A DNA stretch of 64,000 bases from Spirosoma pollinicola (GTDB lineage: Bacteria > Bacteroidota > Bacteroidia > Cytophagales > Spirosomataceae), in NCBI RefSeq assembly GCF_002831565.1, contig NZ_CP025096.1:6253014-6317013 (forward strand), written 5' to 3'. Of this stretch, positions 8,254-16,278 are shown piece after piece. The translations under genes and the position numbers were made by a program. Each line of letters opens with the position of its first letter. The stretch's first letter is position 1. The notes below the pieces were generated by a model. The model was given only the letters and a program-made list of their open reading frames with translations. It made no database searches and had not been told where the DNA came from.

Positions 8254-9693
8254 ATGTCTCAACCAACTCCCTTAATCACCCTTGATTCGTTGACCGTCCG
8301 GAGAGGTGGTAAGCCGGTACTAAGCAATCTTTCTTTCCAACTGAAGTCGGGCGAGTGTTGGTGTATAACCGGGCCAACGGGTAGTGGAAAAACTACATTT
8401 TTACAGGCTCTGGCAGGTCAGTTTCCGGCCCCGCCGGGCACATTGACTCGTCGGGTATTCACAGAATTTGTTTCGTTCAAAGAAGAGTCCAGTCGATTCT
8501 CTTATAGTGGATACTTCTATCAACAGCGTTACCAGGCCACCATGAGTGACCATGCTGATGGAAATGATCCCGGTTATACGGCACTACCGTCATTGCGCGA
8601 TTTTTTGCAGGTATCCAACTCGCCCGAGTCAACAGCCTTGCTTGAGCGACTGGGCTTGACATCGTTATTGGATCGTTCATTTATTAAGCTCTCTAACGGG
8701 CAAACCCGCAAGGCTCGTATTGGCAAAGCACTTTTGCGCCATCCTGCCGTTTTGCTTTTAGATAACCCATTTGTGGGTTTAGATGTCAACTTCCGGTCAG
8801 ATCTAACAGCCTGGCTTGGCGAATTGACCAATCACGGCCTCTCGCTCGTCTTTGTCGCCGATGCGGACGATATACCGGTATTTGCTACGCACATAGCCGA
8901 AATCGGGCAGGGGAGGCTATTATGGGCAGGCCCCAAAGAAGACTATAGAGCAAATTATCAGCTCGAAACAGACTTTGGCGTGCCGCCCGTTCTGCAAACA
9001 ATACCGCAGCAGACTGATTTTGCCGAAGCATTTCGACTACAGGATATTACCGTTCGCTACGGCGATACGGTTATTCTGAACGATCTTAACTGGGTTGTTC
9101 GGACTAACGAACGCTGGGCCTTATTCGGTCCTAATGGGGCTGGTAAGTCGGTGTTGCTCAGTTTGCTATATGGCGACCATCCTCAGGCATATGCGAATCA
9201 GGTAAGCGTGTTTGGCAACCGGCGAGGTAAATCGGGCGAAACTATCTGGGATGTAAAACGTCGGATCGGGTTTGTCTCGCCTGAGTTGCATCTGTACTTT
9301 CCGCAGCATCTATCGGCCCGGCAGGTAGCACTTACCGGCCTAACCGACACGTTAACACCACCCAATCGAGTATCGCCCGAAACGGAAACGGATTTGGCCA
9401 ATTTATTCGCCTATTTTGATTTGACCCATGCAGAAAGCCGCCCCTTCGGGACTTTATCGGCGGGCGAACAACGATTGGTGCTTCTTGTACGGGCTTTTCT
9501 GAAAAATGCACCTGTATTGTTACTTGACGAACCCTTTCAAGCCATAGATAGTCGGCACATTGAGCGAGCAAGACGATTGATTGACAGCTTCTTAAATAAA
9601 ACCGTTTTGTTCGTAACACATAACAGAAAAGAACTTCCTGAGAGTATTGACGAATTGTTTGCACTAGCCAGTACAAATACGGTCGAAGGCTAG
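8254..9693 (+). CDS. Tandem-domain ABC ATPase (ModF/PhrA-like), soluble
   Basis: 479 residues with two nucleotide-binding domains and no membrane segment. Domain 1: Walker A GPTGSGKTT (residues 40-48), signature LSNGQ, Walker B LLLDNPF. Domain 2: Walker A GPNGAGKSV (about 292-300), signature LSAGEQ, Walker B LLLDEPF and a switch His in VTHNR. The layout matches ModF-like twin ABC proteins, not ABC-F factors, whose linker and charged C-terminal tail are absent. In domain 1 the catalytic Glu after Walker B is Asn (codons GAT AAC CCA), so that site may bind but not hydrolyse ATP. The substrate or partner is unknown, and no permease lies nearby. Confidence 0.85.
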   Translation: MSQPTPLITLDSLTVRRGGKPVLSNLSFQLKSGECWCITGPTGSGKTTFLQALAGQFPAPPGTLTRRVFTEFVSFKEESSRFSYSGYFYQQRYQATMSDHADGNDPGYTALPSLRDFLQVSNSPESTALLERLGLTSLLDRSFIKLSNGQTRKARIGKALLRHPAVLLLDNPFVGLDVNFRSDLTAWLGELTNHGLSLVFVADADDIPVFATHIAEIGQGRLLWAGPKEDYRANYQLETDFGVPPVLQTIPQQTDFAEAFRLQDITVRYGDTVILNDLNWVVRTNERWALFGPNGAGKSVLLSLLYGDHPQAYANQVSVFGNRRGKSGETIWDVKRRIGFVSPELHLYFPQHLSARQVALTGLTDTLTPPNRVSPETETDLANLFAYFDLTHAESRPFGTLSAGEQRLVLLVRAFLKNAPVLLLDEPFQAIDSRHIERARRLIDSFLNKTVLFVTHNRKELPESIDELFALASTNTVEG

Positions 9694-9921
9694 ACCAGTT
9701 TTTATATAAGCCCGATTTTGAATAAAAAATTTTAATGTTGGCATGGTTTGTGATAACTCAGGAACAAATTTTTGATTGTGATATAGAAGAGACGTTTATT
9801 AAATAAACACAGGTCGTTATGTTACATATAATCTAATTATCAACGTTGGAATAAGTCTATTTTCTTAAAAATCAGGCTTGGCATGATATTCGTCTTAACA
9901 TGGAATAATTGATATTTCTAC

Positions 9922-12057
9922 ATGAAAAGACAGTTACTATATAAATTTATTGGTAATTTAAAGTGTGTATTATTTGGCATATTAGTAACTTTACGATTTG
10001 CCAATTTAACATATGCACAAGCCGATACCTGCCAAAATCCGGCCCCGCCTGTGATCACAGGTTCGGCGAAGTTTATATGCCGCAATGAATCTGTCAAGCT
10101 TACAGCCTCAGGTTGTTCCGGTACGGTTGTCTGGTCAAATGGCGAGTCGGGGACATCTATAGTTGTAAAGCCACAACAAACAGCAAAATACATGGCTATT
10201 TGCCGCGCCCGGCCCGGTTGTATAAGCTGTTTTGCCGACGTTTGGAAAATAACGGTCAATACACCCAACGCGCCCGTTGTTGCCAGTTTGACTAAAATTA
10301 GCTGTGCAGATGATGCTGTTACTTTAATCGCAACGAACTGTAGTGATATTGTCCACTGGTCTGACCAAACCACGGGGACTAGCTGGACGGGTAAACTACA
10401 GCAGACAACTACATTCCAGGCTACCTGCGAACAAAATAACTGCTTGAGCAACCCGTCTGTGCCGATTTCGGTCCAGATTGCGACTCCAGCCAAACCCGTG
10501 CTTTCGGTCAGCAAAAGTGATATCTGCGCCGGTCAATCCATCCAGCTTATTGCATCTGGTTGTTTGGGGACTGTTCGCTGGACGGATGGCAACGAAGAGC
10601 TGGTAAGAACGGTAACGCCTTACAAAACGATGACCTATCGTGCAGTCTGCCAGATCGGTTCCTGCCGAAGCGACAGCTCCGAGTCAGTATCGGTACAGGT
10701 TCGAACGGCCGGGCAAAAAGTAAATCTGGCAACGACACTCAGCAATGGGTGCCCGTTTCAAACCGCTGACTTGTCGAAAGCGATTACCGGAAAAAACCCT
10801 GTCCTGAGCGACGTTTACCAATTTAGAATGGGACCATCGCTTGAGGCTGCTATTGTTCAGTCGCCGGGAGCGGTACAGGCGGGTACCTATTATGTCTTCG
10901 GCCGAAATACCGATGGCTGTTATACAGACCCCGTAGCCGTTACGGTGCAGATTATACCCTGTCAAAACCCTATTCCTGTTTGCCTGAGTAACCCGGCAAC
11001 TGTTGCCGTTCGACTCGACTCGATTGATTGGGCAAAAGGTATGGTTCGATTGACAGCACAGCTAGGTGGTTCGGCCAGTTCAGCTAGTTGGCAAAGTGAT
11101 GGTGGCGGCCTGTTTACCGATACTGGTCTATCGGCTCGTTATCTGTTGTCAGAAACGGACCGGCAACTTGGTAAAATAATGTTCACTGCCACAACGCCCG
11201 ATCCTGATGGCAGTGGCCCCTGCGTGAGCATGTCTATAAAGCAGGCAGTCATGGCTCCATCCCGTGAGCTAATCGGGCTGAGCAAAAAAGTAAGCGAACC
11301 TGTTTGGCTTATGGAAGGTGGTGCTAGTCTGGTTGAATTGACCTACCAGTTGACAGTTGCCAATCTGGGTACAAATTCACTGAAAAATGTGCAAATCACC
11401 GATGATCTGGATGCTGTTTTTTCAGCTTCGGGGGCGCTGATTCGTTCGGTAAACGCTCGGGCCGACAGTGGGTTCGTGGTCAATCCATCCTATACAGGCC
11501 GTGGGGCCGACACAACGTTGCTAAGCAGCGGAAACATGATGGCTGGTAAGCAGGGCCATGTCTGGCTGACGGTTCGGTTAGATGTGAGCCGCGCAAATAC
11601 TCTGACGTTCAGCAATAAAGCAACCGCGTCGGGGGTTGATGTGAATGGAGGACTTTGTCGGGATCGTTCCACTAATGGGACCGAATCTGACCCTGATTTA
11701 AATGGTAACCCCGGCGATAATGAGGAACCAACGCTGGTAACACTTCACTCGTTAGAGTCCGAAGAGGCCAAAACGGTGTTTATTCCAGAAGGCTTCTCGC
11801 CCAATGGGGATGGTATCAACGATAAATTCGTAATTCAGCGGTTACCAGTTGACCTAACTGCACAAATTGAAGTCTACAATAGGTGGGGACATCTTGTTTA
11901 CCGCAACCCTAATTATAAAAATGACTGGGATGGCACCATCAATCAGGGAGTTAGTGTAAACGTTGCGAAAGAAGGGTTACCTGATGGGACTTATTACTAT
12001 CAGATTCGACTCAGCGATGGACGCGAATATGTGCGGTTTCTGACGCTGGCCCGATGA
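9922..12057 (+). CDS. Secreted multi-domain protein with T9SS type-B (gliding motility-associated) C-terminal domain
   Basis: 711 residues. Signal peptide about 1-33 (ending LTYAQA). Three repeats of about 80 residues follow (near 35-115, 118-190, 192-260), each with a Cys pair and a V.W..G..GT...P..T..Y.A.C pattern, which look like Ig-type domains. A fourth related unit has GTYYVFGRNTDGCYTDPVAVTVQI. Residues about 455-590 resemble a DUF11-type repeat (TYQLTVANLG, NVQITDDLDAVF). The last 90 residues carry VFIPEGFSPNGDGINDKFVI and YNRWGHLVYRNPNYKNDWDG, the type-B sorting domain of T9SS cargo. It should be exported across the outer membrane and stay surface-bound or be released. It precedes a PorE-like gene. 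Confidence 0.9.
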   Translation: MKRQLLYKFIGNLKCVLFGILVTLRFANLTYAQADTCQNPAPPVITGSAKFICRNESVKLTASGCSGTVVWSNGESGTSIVVKPQQTAKYMAICRARPGCISCFADVWKITVNTPNAPVVASLTKISCADDAVTLIATNCSDIVHWSDQTTGTSWTGKLQQTTTFQATCEQNNCLSNPSVPISVQIATPAKPVLSVSKSDICAGQSIQLIASGCLGTVRWTDGNEELVRTVTPYKTMTYRAVCQIGSCRSDSSESVSVQVRTAGQKVNLATTLSNGCPFQTADLSKAITGKNPVLSDVYQFRMGPSLEAAIVQSPGAVQAGTYYVFGRNTDGCYTDPVAVTVQIIPCQNPIPVCLSNPATVAVRLDSIDWAKGMVRLTAQLGGSASSASWQSDGGGLFTDTGLSARYLLSETDRQLGKIMFTATTPDPDGSGPCVSMSIKQAVMAPSRELIGLSKKVSEPVWLMEGGASLVELTYQLTVANLGTNSLKNVQITDDLDAVFSASGALIRSVNARADSGFVVNPSYTGRGADTTLLSSGNMMAGKQGHVWLTVRLDVSRANTLTFSNKATASGVDVNGGLCRDRSTNGTESDPDLNGNPGDNEEPTLVTLHSLESEEAKTVFIPEGFSPNGDGINDKFVIQRLPVDLTAQIEVYNRWGHLVYRNPNYKNDWDGTINQGVSVNVAKEGLPDGTYYYQIRLSDGREYVRFLTLAR

Positions 12058-12076
12058 CGTTTAACAATGATTTTAG

Positions 12077-12092
12077 GGCAAATTCATTTGCC
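12077..12092. repeat. Short hairpin at the cargo/OmpA gene junction
   Basis: GGCAAAT and ATTTGCC (12077-12083, 12086-12092) form a perfect 7-bp stem with a 2-nt spacer, in the 37-nt gap. It precedes the upstream in-frame ATG at 12095, which may therefore not be used. Confidence 0.4.
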
Positions 12093-12127
12093 GGATGAGT
12101 GTGAGTAAAGAGGCCGTGAGGCATGGC

Positions 12128-14575
12128 ATGAAGTTACTAATGAACAGGAACTGGATTGTATGGATTTTGGGAGGATTGCTGTGGCTGAGCTCGTTAGGGG
12201 TTTGGGCGCAAACAGACTCTTTGTTGCAGCAGGCAAACCGGTTGCTCAACTATAAGGCCTACGGCCGTGCTATAGAAGCGTATACGGAGCTTTTAAACGA
12301 TTACGAACCTAAACTGACCAGCAAACAGAAAGCCACGGTACAAAGTCGTTTGGCATTTGCATATCAACAAGTGGGCGATAACCAGAAAGCGGAGCGTTAT
12401 TACCGTGAAGTTGTGGATAGTAACACCGACGAAAATCTGCAACAAATTTTACAATTTGCCCAGACACTGGCTAGTAATGGTAAGTTCAAGGAAGCTCAGA
12501 AACAGTATGAGCGCTATCTTCTATTGAAAGAAAAGCAACCCGAACGGGCTGTTGCTACCGGGCCTTCGCTAGGTGTGAGAAAAGACGCTGTGCGCTATCG
12601 GTTAGAATATCTGGCCTTAAACTCACAGGGCGAAGAGTTTAGCCCGGCCTTTTACCAGGATGGTCTGGTATATGTAGCGGGTAAAAAAGGGGGGTCAGCT
12701 ATTGAGACGACAGGTAGCGGAGGTGGTTCGGGCTATCTCGACTTGTTTTACGTACCAAACCGGAATAACCTGAAGATCGGCAGTATTATTAATGCTGATG
12801 GAAGCACGAGTAAAGCACCTTCCACCCATGCAAAATCGCCATATACAGTTGGTCAGGACAGTTACTCCCGACCAACAGCCAACGATTCGCGCACCGTGCC
12901 AAATTTTTATGAAGGGATTAACATCTCGGAAGGTCTGGGGTATGTCGAACAGCCTATAGATCCGTCGAAACGATTCAGCAAAACCCTCAATACGAAATAT
13001 CACGAAGGGCCGGCAACGTTTTCGCGTGACGGTTTGCGCATAATTTTTACCCGCAACAATTACAATAACGGCCGTGCCAGCAAGAGTTCGGCGGGGGTCA
13101 ATAAACTTAAGCTGTACACGGCTGTGCAGCAGAATGGTTCCTGGATGAACATCGAAGAATTGCCCTTCAACAGTGATGAGTATTCGGTTGGCCATCCCAC
13201 CCTTAGCCGTGATGAACAGTTTCTGTATTTTGCTTCTGATATGCCGGGAGGTTTTGGTGGAACAGATCTGTATGTTAGCCAGTATCAGAATGGTCGATGG
13301 AGCAGGCCGGTCAATTTGGGGGGAGTAATTAACACAAAAGGCAACGAGCTTTTCCCATTTGTCGACGATGCCGGAAATCTGTACTTCTCGTCGGACGGTC
13401 GTAAAGGCCTTGGTGCGTTGGATATATTTTTTTCGACTCTATCGAATAACGTGACCGTAAAAACCGTCGAGCATCTTGATGCGCCCATTAACTCCGACCA
13501 GGATGATTTCGGCTTTATTGCCGATGGTAACCGGCGGGGCGGCTATTTCAGCAGTAACCGGCGAAGTGGCAATGACGACATTTACCGCTTTGTTCGGGAG
13601 AGTTCATTGTTCGGGTGCCGCGACCTGACCATACGTCTATATAATACAAACACCGAGCAACCTTTAGATAGCGTAACGGTATTGATTAAGTCAAAAGGCG
13701 AAGGGCATCCCGACCGTACACTTGTGAGTGATGCGAACGGCTTTATGCGAATTTGTCTGGAAGGCGATAATGCGTTTACATTTCAGGCCAGCCGGGATGG
13801 TTATATTAATAGCACAGTAGGTTTTACAACGGCCGCCCTTACCGATGATCAGCCAAGCCGACTTGAAATTGGCTTAATAATGCCAACCGTTGTGATAGAT
13901 ACAATCAGGGCTGAAAGCACAATTTCCAGAGGTCCGCTAACCCAGTCACGGGTGCAGGGCGTCATTATGGGCGGGCGAGAACGCAAGCCAATAGAAGGCG
14001 TAACCGTGCGACTTCGCAATGAGTGTGACCGTACAATACGCGAATATGTAACCCGTGCAGATGGGAGATATACATTTAATGTAGTTGAGGGGTGCGACTA
14101 TACGCTGGTCGCTTCCAAGCCTGCATTTGGTACAAATACCAACCGGATCAAGCGGCTGCCTAAAAAGACAAAACCCAAAGAAGTATCCGCCGACCTTCGC
14201 ATGCTTAGTGTAGGGGATGTAGTTACTATTGACAACATTTACTATGACCTTGACCGCTCCAGCCTTCGAGCCGACGCTGCTCGCGAACTGGATAAAGTGG
14301 TAGCTACGATGCGCAAATATCCGTCATTGATTATTGAAATCCGGTCGCACACCGACAGCCGGGGTGATGCCGAACGCAATAAGACCCTGTCGTTACAACG
14401 CGCCAACGCCGTTGCTACCTATTTAGTCTCGAAAGGCATTAACCGCCGACGTATGTCGACATTAGGTATGGGCGAGTCGCAATTGGTAAACAACTGCACT
14501 GATGGCGTTATCTGCACCGATGCTGAACATCAACGCAACCGCCGAACGGAATTTAGAGTGGTGGAGATAAAGTAA
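12128..14575 (+). CDS. OmpA-family protein with TPR and PD40 repeats (PorE-like, T9SS/gliding-associated)
   Basis: 815 residues from the ATG at 12128, chosen because MKLLMNRNWIVWILGG makes a good signal peptide; an in-frame ATG at 12095 adds 11 residues. Order: signal peptide, TPR-like helices (about 35-140, AYRAIEAYTELL-type segments), a PD40/beta-propeller region with repeats such as GPATFSRDGLRIIFTRN, HPTLSRDEQFLYFASDMPGGFGGTDLY and FFSSDG-like (about 280-490), two carboxypeptidase-regulatory-like beta domains (about 500-580 and 620-700), then an OmpA C-terminal domain (IRSHTDSRGDAERNKTLSLQRA) that binds peptidoglycan. The same order occurs in PorE of Porphyromonas gingivalis. It likely tethers an outer-membrane or T9SS complex to the cell wall and may serve the cargo protein encoded just upstream. 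Confidence 0.85.
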   Translation: MKLLMNRNWIVWILGGLLWLSSLGVWAQTDSLLQQANRLLNYKAYGRAIEAYTELLNDYEPKLTSKQKATVQSRLAFAYQQVGDNQKAERYYREVVDSNTDENLQQILQFAQTLASNGKFKEAQKQYERYLLLKEKQPERAVATGPSLGVRKDAVRYRLEYLALNSQGEEFSPAFYQDGLVYVAGKKGGSAIETTGSGGGSGYLDLFYVPNRNNLKIGSIINADGSTSKAPSTHAKSPYTVGQDSYSRPTANDSRTVPNFYEGINISEGLGYVEQPIDPSKRFSKTLNTKYHEGPATFSRDGLRIIFTRNNYNNGRASKSSAGVNKLKLYTAVQQNGSWMNIEELPFNSDEYSVGHPTLSRDEQFLYFASDMPGGFGGTDLYVSQYQNGRWSRPVNLGGVINTKGNELFPFVDDAGNLYFSSDGRKGLGALDIFFSTLSNNVTVKTVEHLDAPINSDQDDFGFIADGNRRGGYFSSNRRSGNDDIYRFVRESSLFGCRDLTIRLYNTNTEQPLDSVTVLIKSKGEGHPDRTLVSDANGFMRICLEGDNAFTFQASRDGYINSTVGFTTAALTDDQPSRLEIGLIMPTVVIDTIRAESTISRGPLTQSRVQGVIMGGRERKPIEGVTVRLRNECDRTIREYVTRADGRYTFNVVEGCDYTLVASKPAFGTNTNRIKRLPKKTKPKEVSADLRMLSVGDVVTIDNIYYDLDRSSLRADAARELDKVVATMRKYPSLIIEIRSHTDSRGDAERNKTLSLQRANAVATYLVSKGINRRRMSTLGMGESQLVNNCTDGVICTDAEHQRNRRTEFRVVEIK

Positions 14576-14578
14576 AGG

Positions 14579-14714
14579 AATAATGACCGGGCCGACGCTT
14601 CGGTGATGAATGATATTTTTGTCGGGCGCGTTTAGTAGTAAAACGCCCACCTGGTGCAACACCAGTTAGCTATCATTCATCATTTATCACCGAAGCGTCG
14701 GCCCGGTTATCATT
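14579..14714. repeat. Structured multi-stem inverted repeat before ispE
   Basis: A 22-bp perfect closing stem (14586-14607 with 14686-14707, GC-rich) encloses further pairings: AATGATA (14609-14615) against TATCATT (14671-14677), a GGGCG...CGCCC hairpin (about 14624-14648), and CTGGTG-caa-CACCAG (14651-14665). The result is a closed stem with two inner hairpins, like a folded RNA domain. It starts right after the upstream stop region and ends 1 nt before the ispE start. No T-run follows. Confidence 0.85.
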
Positions 14715-14715
14715 C

Positions 14716-15522
14716 TTGTTAACGTTTCCTGCCAGTAAAATAAACCTTGGGCTGCGTATTACCAATAAGCGTCCTGATGGGTTTCATAATCTTCAATCGT
14801 GTTTTTACCCGGTTGCGTGGGGTGATATTCTGGAAGTAATACCCGCTGCCGAGTTTACGTTTACCAGTAGTGGACTGTCTATTCCCGGTAATCCTGCCCA
14901 AAACCTTTGTGTAAAAGCCTATGATTTACTGAAAGCCGATTTCGATTTGCCGCCAGTAAAAATGCATCTACACAAAATTGTGCCTATTGGAGCGGGTTTA
15001 GGTGGCGGCTCTGCCGATGCTGCGTTCACGCTGAAGTTGCTGAACGACCAGTTTTCAATAGGGTTGACGAATGCCCGTTTAGAAGAGTATGCCCGTTTGC
15101 TGGGTAGCGATTGTGCATTTTTTATCCAGAACCGGCCATTATACTGTACCGAAAAAGGTGATGTCTTTTCAGAAATAGCCGTTGATCTCCGTGGTTATCA
15201 CATTCTATTGGTCTACCCCAATCTCGCTATTTCAACGGCCGAAGCCTACGGCGGGATACGACCTCGACAACCAACCATTCCCTTATGCGATCAGTTAGTA
15301 GCACCCATCGACAAATGGCGTACAACAATTCACAATGATTTTGAAGACAGCCTGTTTCCAAAATACCCTATTCTGAATCAGCTTAAAGAGCAACTCTACG
15401 ATAGTGGAGCGGTTTATGCCAGCATGAGCGGCTCTGGATCAACGGTCTATGGTATTTTTAATGCCCCGGTTATTATTCCAAACCAATTTTCAGCACACCG
15501 CGTTTGGGAAGGGAAACTATAA
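14716..15522 (+). CDS. ispE: 4-diphosphocytidyl-2-C-methyl-D-erythritol kinase
   Basis: 268 residues from a TTG start at 14716, chosen because MLTFPASKINLGL matches the family N-terminus and upstream sequence belongs to the structured repeat. IspE phosphorylates the 2-hydroxyl of CDP-methylerythritol with ATP, the fourth step of the MEP pathway to isoprenoid precursors. Visible features: the catalytic Lys8 in SKINLG, the GHMP ATP-binding loop PIGAGLGGGSADAA (residues 90-103), the catalytic Asp in LLGSDCAFF (about 133), and the C-terminal MSGSGSTVYGIF motif. Length is typical or slightly short. No other MEP gene is adjacent. The rare TTG start next to a strong hairpin suggests low or controlled translation (inference). 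Confidence 0.95.
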   Translation: MLTFPASKINLGLRITNKRPDGFHNLQSCFYPVAWGDILEVIPAAEFTFTSSGLSIPGNPAQNLCVKAYDLLKADFDLPPVKMHLHKIVPIGAGLGGGSADAAFTLKLLNDQFSIGLTNARLEEYARLLGSDCAFFIQNRPLYCTEKGDVFSEIAVDLRGYHILLVYPNLAISTAEAYGGIRPRQPTIPLCDQLVAPIDKWRTTIHNDFEDSLFPKYPILNQLKEQLYDSGAVYASMSGSGSTVYGIFNAPVIIPNQFSAHRVWEGKL

Positions 15523-15570
15523 CTCTGTTGCCGTACCAAACCCGTAAACAGACTACCATAAACAGATTAA

Positions 15571-16179
15571 ATGAGCAATATGCTAACGAAACGGCGCGAG
15601 CCGTTCCGCTTTATGGTGTGGCTGGGAATAGCCAGTAGTATTATGATATTCACAATGCTGCTGGTAGCCTATGTGGTTCGTCAAACCGGACCGGGCTGGA
15701 CCACAGCGAAGCTGCCCAATGTCTTCCTGATCAGCACGGGCGTTATTCTATTAAGCAGCTTTACACTTAGAAATGCCATCCAGGCATTTCGACATGAGCG
15801 TTTTAATAGTTACCGAACCAATATGGCGACCACCTTTGGGTTGGGTATTCTGTTTGTTACACTTCAGGCCTGGGGATGGCGCCAGATGATTCGGGCTGGC
15901 ATCGAATTGGAAGGTAATCCCGCCGGCGGATTCATTTATATTATATCGGGGGTTCATCTGCTTCACATCCTGGTTGGTCTTGTTCTCCTGGCAATTCTCC
16001 TGGCCGAAGCCATGCGCCGTCGGCTCTATGTCGACTCGTTTGTCTATAGCGTGAATCCACCCAACTCACTAAAAATTAAGCTTATTACCTTGTATTGGCA
16101 CTTTGTCGATATACTCTGGCTGGGCCTGTTTGCGTTTTTAGCGATTCATCATGGTCTCGATTTAAATCTAACGCTGTAA
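15571..16179 (+). CDS. Cytochrome c oxidase subunit III-like membrane protein
   Basis: 202 residues with five membrane segments (about 15-38, 48-65, 85-105, 120-145, 172-195), the short heme-copper oxidase subunit III form. Conserved features are the segment IYIISGVHLLHILVGL and the C-terminal YWHFVDILWLGLF, which fits the WxFVDxxW family signature. Subunit III supports proton uptake in aa3-type oxidases and has no redox cofactor. No subunit I, II or assembly gene is next to it, so it is an orphan here. It starts 48 nt after ispE and is followed by the M1 peptidase after about 100 nt. Confidence 0.85.
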   Translation: MSNMLTKRREPFRFMVWLGIASSIMIFTMLLVAYVVRQTGPGWTTAKLPNVFLISTGVILLSSFTLRNAIQAFRHERFNSYRTNMATTFGLGILFVTLQAWGWRQMIRAGIELEGNPAGGFIYIISGVHLLHILVGLVLLAILLAEAMRRRLYVDSFVYSVNPPNSLKIKLITLYWHFVDILWLGLFAFLAIHHGLDLNLTL

Positions 16180-16278
16180 TCCTGTCTAAAAAAGACCTCG
16201 TCGATAAACGGTGGTTATCTGATTTCGCGTCTTTCTACCGTTATTTGTTTACTGTAAAGTCTGTATTATTTATACTTC

